In this document: positions 57,409 through 64,000 of the stretch, piece after piece | Layout of the letters: each line of letters opens with the position of its first letter | How positions within the stretch are numbered: position 1 is the first letter of the stretch | Source of the DNA: JASFHF01 sp050123375 | GTDB lineage: Bacteria; Pseudomonadota; Gammaproteobacteria; UBA12402 | Assembly: GCA_050123375.1 (NCBI GenBank) | Contig: JASFHF010000006.1 | Location: 3,585 to 67,584, forward strand | Length of the DNA: 64,000 nt | Direction of reading: 5' to 3' | The notes under the pieces: model-generated | What the model was told of the DNA's origin: nothing | The model's input: the letters and a program-made list of their open reading frames with translations, nothing else | Databases searched by the model: none | Translations under genes and position numbers: made by a program

Positions 57409-57731
57409 TTCGTTTTGCTGTGTTTTTTTCGCATTTTTATGGGGATAAAGGTTATATTTAATTTTGCAGAAGCAGCAATTGCAATACGTGACAATAAATC
57501 CAGTGACGGCATTCTTGTGTCTTGTCCGCTTTCTAGACGCGCTATAACTGGTTGGGTTGTATTGGCTTTTTTTGCTAGTTCGGCTTGAGTGAGACGCGCT
57601 TTGCGTCGCACATCTACAATCATACGAGATATTGCATTGATTAATAATTCTTTTTGAAAATTTTCTGCTAATTTTGGATGTTGTTTTAGTTCTTGTTTAA
57701 TAGCTTCATCTAAGGTTATGTAGTGTCTCAT
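57405..57731 (-). CDS. XRE-family antitoxin (HigA-like)
   Basis: The 108-aa protein has a helix-turn-helix at about residues 40-92 (VRRKARLTQAELAKKANTTQ, then PVIARLESGQ, MPSLDLLSRIA) and a C-terminal strand (KLNITFIPI). This is the layout of HigA/MqsA-type antitoxins encoded downstream of RelE-family toxins. GGAGG lies in the remnant toxin frame just upstream, with 3 bases between the toxin stop and the antitoxin start. Because the toxin is truncated, this is probably an orphan antitoxin. It converges with the hydrolase gene, overlapping by 4 bases. Confidence 0.85.
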   Translation of the reverse strand: MRHYITLDEAIKQELKQHPKLAENFQKELLINAISRMIVDVRRKARLTQAELAKKANTTQPVIARLESGQDTRMPSLDLLSRIAIAASAKLNITFIPIKMRKKHSKTN

Positions 57732-57734
57732 CTT

Positions 57735-57863
57735 CTAATACCTCCAGCATACGTTGCTTTTTAAACAAGCAAAAATTCTCAAACGGTCCTTTGCTTGAAG
57801 TTTTTTAATTGCTTTATGTATTGGACTTTGTCCGCGAGTATTTGTATAAAACAATATTTTCAT
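57735..57863 (-). pseudogene. truncated RelE/HigB-like toxin remnant
   Basis: A 42-codon frame starting KILFYTNTRGQSPIHKAIKK, then DRLRIFACLKS, matches the N-terminal half of RelE/HigB-family toxins (usually about 100 aa) and then ends abruptly, reading into the antitoxin ribosome-binding site. The catalytic C-terminal half is missing, consistent with an internal deletion. The 316-base stretch beyond it up to abiEi holds only the AbiE operators and promoter. Confidence 0.8.
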
Positions 57864-58028
57864 AAATAGTATATCCTATTGGGTATAAATTGCAACTTAT
57901 TTTAGATGTTTATAACATCTCAATGAGTTGTATAATCATTTGAATCATAAGCTATTTTTTCGTGATATTTCAGCGTATTTTTTACTCGGGTAATTTTCCG
58001 CAAGATTATATCCGATAAATTTTGCACG

Positions 58029-58051
58029 ATACTGTCGTTTTTCGACAGTAT
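58029..58051. promoter_or_regulatory. 23-bp inverted repeat, AbiEi operator copy 1
   Basis: ATACTGTCG-N5-CGACAGTAT is a perfect palindrome, followed by TATGCAAAAA-like sequence. The identical palindrome recurs at 58120-58142. AbiEi antitoxins are known to repress their promoters by binding paired inverted repeats of about this length. Confidence 0.82.
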
Positions 58052-58085
58052 TATGCAAAAATTCCTGCATTTTGGTTATATTTTC

Positions 58086-58113
58086 TTGAATGGCATTGAA
58101 AATCTGCTATTAT
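58086..58113 (+). promoter_or_regulatory. probable abiE promoter between the two operators
   Basis: A -35 box TTGAAT (58086-58091), 16-base spacer and extended -10 TGC-TATTAT (58105-58113) lie between the two 23-bp palindromes, with the second palindrome covering the expected transcription start. Confidence 0.6.
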
Positions 58114-58119
58114 TGTAAG

Positions 58120-58142
58120 ATACTGTCGTTTTTCGACAGTAT
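58120..58142. promoter_or_regulatory. 23-bp inverted repeat, AbiEi operator copy 2
   Basis: The same palindrome as 58029-58051, including flanking GATACTGTCG and GCAAAAA, spaced 91 bases apart. It is 37 bases upstream of the abiEi start. Confidence 0.82.
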
Positions 58143-58179
58143 TGTGCAAAAAATGAGGTAAACTTTTAGGTAAATTGAT

Positions 58180-58815
58180 ATGGCAACAAAATTAGAGCAA
58201 AAATTAACTAATCATCCAATAGTTTGTTTAACTGATGCCGAGGTGGCTGCAATTTTAAACATAAGTGATAATCAGAAATATGGGCAAATTAAGCGCGCAG
58301 TTAAAAAAAGAACTTTGATTCACGTAAAAAGAGGATTATATTGTTTAGGAGATTACTTAACCATCAAAAAACCTCATCCTTTCATGTTGGCGCAGGCAAT
58401 TTATTGGCCATCTTATTTAAGTTTGGAGACCGCGCTTTCTTATTATGGTTTGATTCCAGAGGCGGTTTATACTATTACTAGCGTCACTACTAAAAGAGCA
58501 AAAGAATTTAAAACATGTTTTGGCAATTTTAGTTATCAAAAATTACCAAATAAAAATTTTTTTACTGAAGTAAAATTAATTAAAGCAGATAATTATAATT
58601 TTTTTATTGCATCTCCATGGAAAGCTATTGCGGATTATATTTATTGCAATAAAAAAGATTGGAAAGGGTTGGCGCCGTTGTCAGAAGATTTGCGCATTGA
58701 GATAGATGATTTACCACAATTTTCATTAAAAAAAATTGTGACTTTAAATGATTATTATCAAGATGCAAGAATTAAGAGATTTTTACGTGGAGTTAAAAGA
58801 GAATTAAAATTATGA
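58180..58815 (+). CDS. abiEi: AbiEi-family antitoxin
   Basis: This 211-aa protein has an N-terminal winged helix (VCLTDAEVAAILNISDNQKY, RAVKKRTLIHVKRGLYCLGD, about 15-58) and the AbiEi C-terminal domain (YWPSYLSLETALSYYGLIPE, VYTITSVTTKRAKEF, ASPWKAIADYIY). It is the antitoxin and transcriptional repressor of a type IV toxin-antitoxin module used in abortive phage infection. It overlaps abiEii by 4 bases (ATGA). No strong ribosome-binding site; the two upstream palindromes fit autoregulation. Confidence 0.92.
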   Translation: MATKLEQKLTNHPIVCLTDAEVAAILNISDNQKYGQIKRAVKKRTLIHVKRGLYCLGDYLTIKKPHPFMLAQAIYWPSYLSLETALSYYGLIPEAVYTITSVTTKRAKEFKTCFGNFSYQKLPNKNFFTEVKLIKADNYNFFIASPWKAIADYIYCNKKDWKGLAPLSEDLRIEIDDLPQFSLKKIVTLNDYYQDARIKRFLRGVKRELKL

Positions 58816-59675
58816 GTATTGAAATTATTCAACAGCGTTTAGACAGTTATCATTGTCAAACCCTATTAGCAGAGGAAAATGCGCTTAAGGAAATTACTCA
58901 AGAAATTGCTTTAATGTCGTTATCAAAAGCAAATTTTTTTAAGTTGGCGGAATTTCATGGTGGTACGGCCTTGAGGATTTTATATGGATTACCACGTTTT
59001 TCCGAAGATTTAGATTTTGCATTGTTAAATAACAATGCTGAATTTAATTGGAATAAATATTTTAATATTATTTATGATGAGCTTAGTGCATATGGGTATA
59101 GTCTTGAATTACAAGATCGCAGCAAAACAAATCGAAATGTTAAGCAAGCTTTTTTAAAAACCAATTCAATCGGTAAAGTTTTAATATTAAATCATCCTGA
59201 TATTTTTAATGCAAACAGAAAAATTAGAATCAAACTAGAAATTGACACTAATCCGCCAATGGGCGCAAATTCTGAATTAAAAGTTTTAGATTTTCCATTA
59301 CCATTTAGTGTTTTAGTGCAAGAGCTTTCAAGTTCATTTGCGGGGAAGATTCATGCGTTACTATGTAGAAAATATACCAAAGGTCGTGATTGGTATGATT
59401 TTATTTGGTATGTTTCCCGAAAAACTAAAATTAATTTGTTATTATTAAGTAATGCTTTGCAGCAAGTTGGTCCTTGGCAAAATAAAAATTTACATATTGA
59501 TTATACATGGGTTATTAATGCTTTACGAAAACGAATTATAGCAATGGATTGGCGGCAAGTGAGACAAGATGTAATGCGTTTTTTACGTCCTAGTGATCAA
59601 AAAACACTTGAATTATGGAGTAAAGATTTTTTTATTTCTTATTTAAATCGATTAAAAAATTATGAAGCAATATAG
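58812..59675 (+). CDS. abiEii: AbiEii-family nucleotidyltransferase toxin
   Basis: This 287-aa protein of the DNA-polymerase-beta nucleotidyltransferase fold has the motif GGTALRILYG near residues 50-59 and the metal-binding SEDLDFA at about 64-70, then LEIDTNPPMG and AGKIHALLCRKYTKGRDWYD. AbiEii/MenT-type toxins add nucleotides to tRNA acceptor ends, blocking translation. All motifs look intact, so the toxin should be active unless neutralised. The 3' end overlaps trmB by 14 bases, an unusual tight join between a mobile defence module and a housekeeping gene. Confidence 0.92.
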   Translation: MSIEIIQQRLDSYHCQTLLAEENALKEITQEIALMSLSKANFFKLAEFHGGTALRILYGLPRFSEDLDFALLNNNAEFNWNKYFNIIYDELSAYGYSLELQDRSKTNRNVKQAFLKTNSIGKVLILNHPDIFNANRKIRIKLEIDTNPPMGANSELKVLDFPLPFSVLVQELSSSFAGKIHALLCRKYTKGRDWYDFIWYVSRKTKINLLLLSNALQQVGPWQNKNLHIDYTWVINALRKRIIAMDWRQVRQDVMRFLRPSDQKTLELWSKDFFISYLNRLKNYEAI

Positions 59676-60348
59676 AATTCGTAGTTTTACGTTGCGTGAA
59701 GGGCGGTTTACCAAAGCGCAGCGTGAAGCGATTAAACAGTTATTTCCGATTTATGGTTTGGCGCTTGATGATGGTAAATTGGATTTCCAACAAATTTTTG
59801 GGCGTGCTGCTGAAACTATTTTGGAAATCGGTTTTGGTATGGGTGATACTTTAGTTGCAATGGCGGAACAAAACCCGCAAAAAAATTTTATTGGAATCGA
59901 AGTGTTTCGCCCTGGGATTGGTTCGATTTTGCAGCAAATTCATGCAAAGCAATTAAAAAATATTCGTATCATTCATTATGATGCGGTAGAAGTTTTGCAA
60001 AATTATATTGCGGATAATAGTTTAGCTGGTGTGCAAATTTTTTTTCCTGATCCGTGGCCAAAAAGACGGCATCATAAGCGCAGGTTAATTCAGGTGGAAT
60101 TTATAAAATTAATTCAGCAAAAATTAAAATCTCAAGGTTTTTTGCACATTGCTACTGATTGGGAAGATTATGCAAAACATGTTAAAAAAATTTTTGAGAG
60201 TTTTTCCGGTTGGATAGAAAAAAATGTAAAATCATCTGATCGGCCAATTACTAAGTTTGAGCAGCGTGGAAAGAAATTACAGCATCAGATTTGGGATATG
60301 GCATTTGTTCGACGGCCAAACAGTCTGGAACCCGAATCAACAAGCTGA
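59662..60348 (+). CDS. trmB: tRNA (guanine46-N7)-methyltransferase TrmB
   Basis: This 228-aa SAM-dependent enzyme forms m7G46 in the variable loop of tRNAs. Family motifs are IRSFTLREGRFTKAQREA near the start, the SAM loop LEIGFGMGDTLVAMA (about 55-69), FIGIEVFRPGIG, and the diagnostic IFFPDPWPKRRHHKRRL (about 127-143). Its start lies inside the 3' end of abiEii, with no separate promoter visible, so expression may depend on the abiE operon. Confidence 0.96.
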   Translation: MKQYRIRSFTLREGRFTKAQREAIKQLFPIYGLALDDGKLDFQQIFGRAAETILEIGFGMGDTLVAMAEQNPQKNFIGIEVFRPGIGSILQQIHAKQLKNIRIIHYDAVEVLQNYIADNSLAGVQIFFPDPWPKRRHHKRRLIQVEFIKLIQQKLKSQGFLHIATDWEDYAKHVKKIFESFSGWIEKNVKSSDRPITKFEQRGKKLQHQIWDMAFVRRPNSLEPESTS

Positions 60349-60494
60349 GCTGCAGCATGTCTGCTTTCGCTTGGTTGAAAATCGCGGAAATAGTGGTTTT
60401 TTAACTTTTGCAGAATGTTGCTAGATCCTTGCATAATTGCACGCTTTTTTGCTAGTATCTTGCAAGATATTGATTGGTAGTGTGCGGCGGCAAA

Positions 60495-61613
60495 TCAAGC
60501 AAAAATTTCCAGGCATTGGTTAAGGAATCGTTGGCCGTATGCAGTGGGTTTTATGTGGTCGTTGTTAGTTTCGATAAATCTTTGGCTGATTGCGGTTTTT
60601 AGTTGTGGTTTGATGCTGGAAAGCTTGAGGCCGGTGCGTTGTTCGAATAATTCTGTGGGTACGCCATCAACTAAACGTAGAGCATTTAGCATGAATTCTA
60701 ATGGGAGTTTTGATTTTTCGATATGTTCGATTTTCGGAATGGTAGTGTTTATGTAATCCTCTGGTTTTAAAGGTTTAACATAGCGAATGATTTTATTTGC
60801 GTTAGTAATTTTTCCATGTGCACCTGCGCCGATTGCTAGATAATCGCCGAATTGCCAATAGTTTAAGTTGTGTTGGCATTCGTAACTCGGCTTGCAAAAA
60901 TTAGAGATTTCATATTGGTTAAAACCGGCATCGGTTAATAATGCAGTTCCTTGCTGCTGCATGTTTAAAATTATTTCTTCATTTGGTAAAGTTGGCGGGT
61001 TTTTACCAAATACAGTATTTTTTTCGATTGTTAATTGATACCATGAAAGATGAGTGGGCTGTAATGCAATTGCAGTTTTTAAATCAAATAATGCATCATT
61101 GCAAGTTTGATTAGACAAACCAAAGATTAAATCAAGATTGATATTATCAAGTTTAGCGTTATGAACCATTTTGATTATGCTGATCGCATCATCTTTATTA
61201 TGAATGCGGCCGAGCGATTTTAGTTTATCATTCTGAAAACTTTGCACGCCAATTGATAGACGATTAATGCCGGCTGCGCGCAGATCAAATAGTTTTTTTT
61301 GATTCATGGTACCGGGGTTGGTTTCTATGGTGATTTCAAGATTAGATTTAAAATTTATTAATTGATTAATTTTATGTAATAGCTTGGCGATGGCATTTGC
61401 CGAAAATAAACTTGGTGTGCCGCCGCCGATAAAAATGCTGATTAATTCTTTGCGAGGAAATTCTTGCAAATCAGTTTGTAAATCATAAATTAAAGCTTCA
61501 ATATATTTGTTTTCGTCGATTTTTAATGTTGCATAAGAATTAAAATCACAATAAGGGCATTTGCGAATGCACCAAGGTATGTGGATGTAAAGCGAAGTTG
61601 GGATGGTGTTCAT
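60495..61613 (-). CDS. hemW: radical SAM heme chaperone HemW
   Basis: The 372-aa protein has the radical SAM motif C15-X3-C19-X2-C22 in HIPWCIRKCPYCDF, then IFIGGGTPSLFS, IETNPGTM, GVQSFQNDKLKSLGRIH and QYEISNFCKPSYECQHNLNY. It is often annotated as an oxygen-independent coproporphyrinogen oxidase, but this group delivers heme to respiratory proteins. It converges with trmB across a 146-base gap and is divergent from mdh. Confidence 0.95.
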   Translation of the reverse strand: MNTIPTSLYIHIPWCIRKCPYCDFNSYATLKIDENKYIEALIYDLQTDLQEFPRKELISIFIGGGTPSLFSANAIAKLLHKINQLINFKSNLEITIETNPGTMNQKKLFDLRAAGINRLSIGVQSFQNDKLKSLGRIHNKDDAISIIKMVHNAKLDNINLDLIFGLSNQTCNDALFDLKTAIALQPTHLSWYQLTIEKNTVFGKNPPTLPNEEIILNMQQQGTALLTDAGFNQYEISNFCKPSYECQHNLNYWQFGDYLAIGAGAHGKITNANKIIRYVKPLKPEDYINTTIPKIEHIEKSKLPLEFMLNALRLVDGVPTELFEQRTGLKLSSIKPQLKTAISQRFIETNNDHIKPTAYGQRFLNQCLEIFA

Positions 61614-61651
61614 AGGGTGGTTATGATACTATAAATACTGGAGGGTGTGCA

Positions 61652-62623
61652 ATGAAAGTAGTCGTAACCGGAGCAGCCGGTAGTATTGGTTATGCTTTGT
61701 TATTTCGAATTGCATCTGGCCAAATGTTTGGTATGGACACGGAAATTGATTTGCATTTGTTGGAGTTACCGCAAACATTGTCATTGCTAGAAGGCGTGCG
61801 CATGGAATTAGAGGATTGCGCCTTTCCGTTGTTGCGCAACATTATTTGTACTGATGATGTGAATATTGCCATGCGGGATGCTAATTGGGTATTGTTAGTT
61901 GGTGCAACTCCGCGCAAAGCAGGAATGGAACGCAGCGATTTACTGCAGCTTAATTACAAAACTTTTGTTGAGCAAGGACGTGCGATTAATCAGCATGCAG
62001 CAAGTGATGTGCGCGTATTGGTTGTTGGTAATCCATGTAACACTAACTGTTTGATTGCGATGCGGCATGCGCCTGATGTTCCGCGTGATCGTTTTTATGC
62101 GATGACGATGCTGGATGAGAATCGTGCGATTGCGCAGTTAGCATTAAAAGCAAGTGTAAATATTAGTGCGATAAGTAATATGAATATTTGGGGTAATCAT
62201 TCAGCGACGCAATTTCCTGATTTTTATCATGCGATGATTAATGGTAAACCAGCGATTGAAATTCTTAATCTCGATTGGTTGCAGCGGGATTTTATCCAAT
62301 TAGTGCAGCAGCGTGGTGCGGAAATTATCAAAGCGCGCGGTGCATCTTCCGCAGCATCCGCTGCAAATGCAATTGTAGCTACAGTATATAATTTGACGCA
62401 TGAAACGCTAAAAGGCAAAACTTTTTCAGTAGCCAAATGCTCGCTTGGTGAGTATAATGTAGATGAAGGTTTGATTTTTTCTTTTCCGTGTTATGTGGAA
62501 CATGGAAAATTGAAGGTTAAAATGGGTGTCACGCATAATGAATTTGCACGACAAAAACTGCAAATCACTTTGAATGAATTGCGTGCGGAATCTAATGAAG
62601 TTGAAATAAGTAAAGGATTATAA
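61652..62623 (+). CDS. mdh: malate dehydrogenase
   Basis: This NAD-dependent enzyme interconverts malate and oxaloacetate. The 323-aa protein has the Rossmann GAAGSIGYAL at 7-16, the substrate loop GATPRKAGMERSDLLQLN (about 87-104), MLDENRAIAQ and the catalytic His region NMNIWGNHSATQFPDF. It is of the long cytosolic-type MDH group found in many bacteria rather than the E. coli type. GGAGG precedes the ATG. Its stop overlaps the marC start (TAATG). Confidence 0.95.
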   Translation: MKVVVTGAAGSIGYALLFRIASGQMFGMDTEIDLHLLELPQTLSLLEGVRMELEDCAFPLLRNIICTDDVNIAMRDANWVLLVGATPRKAGMERSDLLQLNYKTFVEQGRAINQHAASDVRVLVVGNPCNTNCLIAMRHAPDVPRDRFYAMTMLDENRAIAQLALKASVNISAISNMNIWGNHSATQFPDFYHAMINGKPAIEILNLDWLQRDFIQLVQQRGAEIIKARGASSAASAANAIVATVYNLTHETLKGKTFSVAKCSLGEYNVDEGLIFSFPCYVEHGKLKVKMGVTHNEFARQKLQITLNELRAESNEVEISKGL

Positions 62624-63270
62624 TGTTACAGCATCTTTTAAGTGTTTATTCACGGACGGTTATGGATTTAATTCCAATTATTAATCCAATTGCAGTATCC
62701 TTGTTTTTTTTAACTTTTATTTCTACAGAAAACAGTCGTGTTCTTAATCGTGCTTCACTTTTTTTAGGATGTAATATTGCGTTAGTTTTGATTATTGTTT
62801 TGCTGGTTGGCGAAGCGATATTAAAATTTTTTGGTTTAACTGTAGATTATGTGCGTGTGGTTGGGGGAATATTAGTATTTGTTATGGGTTGGCGTATGTT
62901 AAATACTGAGCCGACTAGTGTACAAGCATTAGAACAGAAAAAATCATTGTCGGAAAGAATATTTTATCCTATCACTATGCCTTTTGCAGTGGGCGGCGGA
63001 ACGCTAGCAGTGATTTTATCGATAGCAACGTTTATTAATACCAATGCATTTGAAATAAATTTCTTAGAGAATATAGCAGCAATTTTGGGAATTATTACTA
63101 CGGCAATTTTAGTTGCATTGTGTTGCCGCTTTGCACATTTTTTTAAGAAAATTTTAGGCGAAGGGGGTGTTGCGATTTTTATGTTTATTTTCGCAATTTT
63201 GATTTTATTAATAGGAGTTAGCATTTTTTGGACTGGAGCTAGTTCAATGTTAATTGCATTATTTAAGTAA
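62623..63270 (+). CDS. MarC family integral membrane protein
   Basis: This 215-aa protein has six hydrophobic segments, with LIPIINPIAVSLFFLTF near residues 16-32, VVGGILVFVMGWRML and YPITMPFAVGGGTLAVILS (about 113-131), typical of the MarC/UPF0056 group. Transport function is suspected in the family but not established. It is translationally coupled to mdh. Confidence 0.9.
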   Translation: MLQHLLSVYSRTVMDLIPIINPIAVSLFFLTFISTENSRVLNRASLFLGCNIALVLIIVLLVGEAILKFFGLTVDYVRVVGGILVFVMGWRMLNTEPTSVQALEQKKSLSERIFYPITMPFAVGGGTLAVILSIATFINTNAFEINFLENIAAILGIITTAILVALCCRFAHFFKKILGEGGVAIFMFIFAILILLIGVSIFWTGASSMLIALFK

Positions 63271-63288
63271 TTTTTAGGAGGCAGCATT

Positions 63289-63660
63289 ATGCGGTACGAA
63301 ATTCGATATTTACCTGCAGGCGCAGAAATGCAACCTGCAATTTACGAAATAATTTGTCAAGACAACGAAGCGCATGTTTTGATGAAAGAAATTAATCGTG
63401 AATTAAAGTTAATGGAACGAGGTCGTAGAAGGGAGATGAGACATCGAGTAAAAGATGCTCTTCGCGCGGTTCCGCACAAGCCGATGCAAAAGCGTAAAAA
63501 TATTTTTTCTTTTGAAGCTTATCAAATAGGTGATGTGGGTATTGCAGCACGTCGATTAATTGGCCGTAATGTTCGCGCTGGATTTTTAGGATCGATGTTT
63601 AATATTACTTTACGTCATATTGAAGATTTAGAAGCGATGTTGGCTTCCAAAACGAAATAA
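63289..63660 (+). CDS. conserved-looking small basic protein, unknown (123 aa)
   Basis: This unrecognised 123-aa protein begins RYEIRYLPAGAEMQPAIYEI, has a basic helical centre (KLMERGRRREMRHRVKDALR) and ends FNITLRHIEDLEAMLASKTK. AGGAGG is 8 bases before the ATG, 18 bases after marC, so it probably belongs to the mdh-marC operon. No membrane segment or signal peptide. Confidence 0.65.
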   Translation: MRYEIRYLPAGAEMQPAIYEIICQDNEAHVLMKEINRELKLMERGRRREMRHRVKDALRAVPHKPMQKRKNIFSFEAYQIGDVGIAARRLIGRNVRAGFLGSMFNITLRHIEDLEAMLASKTK

Positions 63661-63736
63661 ATTTTTGTGAATACTATACCAATCTTATTTCAAGATGCGA
63701 GATTTGTAAAAAATGCTAATGTCAGTTTTAAACGAA

Positions 63737-63778
63737 ACTCATGATTTTACATCTTGTTTGTTATGTAAAATCATGAGT
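63737..63778. repeat. 16-bp stem hairpin after the mdh operon
   Basis: ACTCATGATTTTACAT pairs perfectly with ATGTAAAATCATGAGT around a 10-base loop. Its arm resembles the family C hairpin (GATTTTACA core). It may also act as a terminator of the mdh-marC-unknown operon, but no T-tract follows. Confidence 0.8.
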
Positions 63779-63837
63779 CACCGCGCATCATTACAGTTTT
63801 AAAAAAAACATCAATCTTGCATGCGCGGTAATTACCA

Positions 63838-63867
63838 CTGAAACACACTAACGTTAGTGTGTTTCAG
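63838..63867. repeat. 30-bp perfect palindrome without loop
   Basis: CTGAAACACACTAAC is followed directly by GTTAGTGTGTTTCAG. It is flanked by copies of the short inverted motif ACCGCGCAT / ATGCGCGGT (63780, 63821, 63874). It could be a dimeric-protein binding site or a mobile-element tip. Confidence 0.85.
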
Positions 63868-63874
63868 TAAGCTA

Positions 63875-63973
63875 CCGCGCATGGTATATTTGTGTTCTTT
63901 TTTAGTTATGTGCATGCTTGCTGACTTGCGATTTTACAAGAACAAGCTGGTTGTAAAATCGCAAGTTCCAATT
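63875..63973. repeat. family C palindromic repeat (second complete copy)
   Basis: CCGCGCATGGTATATTTGTG is followed by a 15-bp hairpin at 63925-63965 (CTTGCGATTTTACAA / TTGTAAAATCGCAAG) and TTCCAATTTAA. It closely matches 9825-9924. The last 340 bases of the window contain only such repeats and no gene. Confidence 0.88.
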
Positions 63974-64000
63974 TAAACTGACACTAATATATTTTATAAA

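Noticed and set aside
63289..63660. Ribosomal or nucleoid protein assignment for the 123-aa basic protein
   Set aside because: Basic composition alone is not diagnostic and no family motif was recognised.

Overview
The window is a strongly AT-rich bacterial chromosome segment with dense coding on both strands. Several gene clusters point to a gammaproteobacterium: mrcA divergent from a pilMNOPQ/comABCDE-type operon followed by aroK, lemA-htpX, ygfB-pepP, rsmA-apaH, zapD, a ParE-type topoisomerase IV subunit and trmB near hemW. An F-box protein, a histone-H1-like Lys-rich protein and several Lys/Asn-rich proteins without recognisable relatives suggest a host-associated member, for example of the Legionellales/Coxiella-like group; that placement is inference. 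Pyruvate:ferredoxin oxidoreductase (nifJ) and a HydG-type radical SAM enzyme indicate fermentative or anaerobic capacity, unusual for that group.

Layout. 1-4.2 kb: antitoxin-like ORF, rsmA, apaH, rho, trxA. 4.4-6.8 kb: sugar cassette (RhaT-like transporter, ROK kinase, cupin phosphomannose isomerase). 7-9 kb: two unknown ORFs, one with an Ig-like domain. 9-14.9 kb: secG, tRNA-Leu, udp, yihY, a 117-bp tandem array, a short proS, zapD. 15.2-20.2 kb: lemA, htpX, a brnTA module between direct repeats, mgtC-like, ygfB, pepP. 20.5-30.4 kb: galK, galT, a duplicated block of unknown proteins, an SSS symporter, a DUF2845 protein. 30.6-41.4 kb: nudF, histone-like gene, hydG, parE, ygfA, an AAA ATPase, a diguanylate cyclase, mrcA. 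41.7-45.7 kb: pilMNOPQ-aroK. 45.7-52 kb: unknown ORF, MFS transporter, yhhQ, F-box protein, TPR/Lys-rich protein. 52.2-57.9 kb: nifJ, membrane alpha/beta hydrolase, a decayed toxin-antitoxin pair. 58-64 kb: abiE module, trmB, hemW, mdh, marC, unknown ORF and a palindrome-rich end.

The most striking feature outside the genes is the density of short palindromic repeats. Family A (arms GGGTC/GGGAC + GGAGCTTTACAT...; about 67 bp) occurs in at least ten intergenic sites, singly, tandemly, nested inside one another, or with one arm amplified. Family A2 (arms GGGTCTTCACTCATTACAT) sits about 20 bp upstream of both proS and galK. Family B (CCGCGG-based) lies in frame inside rsmA and ygfA. Family C (a hairpin around a GATTTTACAA core) occurs at 9.8, 50.8 and 63.9 kb. 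Two long inverted repeats flank the starts of pilM and of the hydrolase gene.

In functional terms, the sugar genes (mannose/fructose-type cassette, Leloir galactose genes with an SSS symporter) could feed glycolysis to pyruvate, which NifJ would oxidise to acetyl-CoA and reduced ferredoxin; HydG would be expected to support an [FeFe]-hydrogenase encoded elsewhere. The PilM-Q operon could support type IV pili or DNA uptake. Three toxin-antitoxin-type modules (brnTA, a decayed higBA-like pair, abiEi/abiEii) lie against housekeeping genes.
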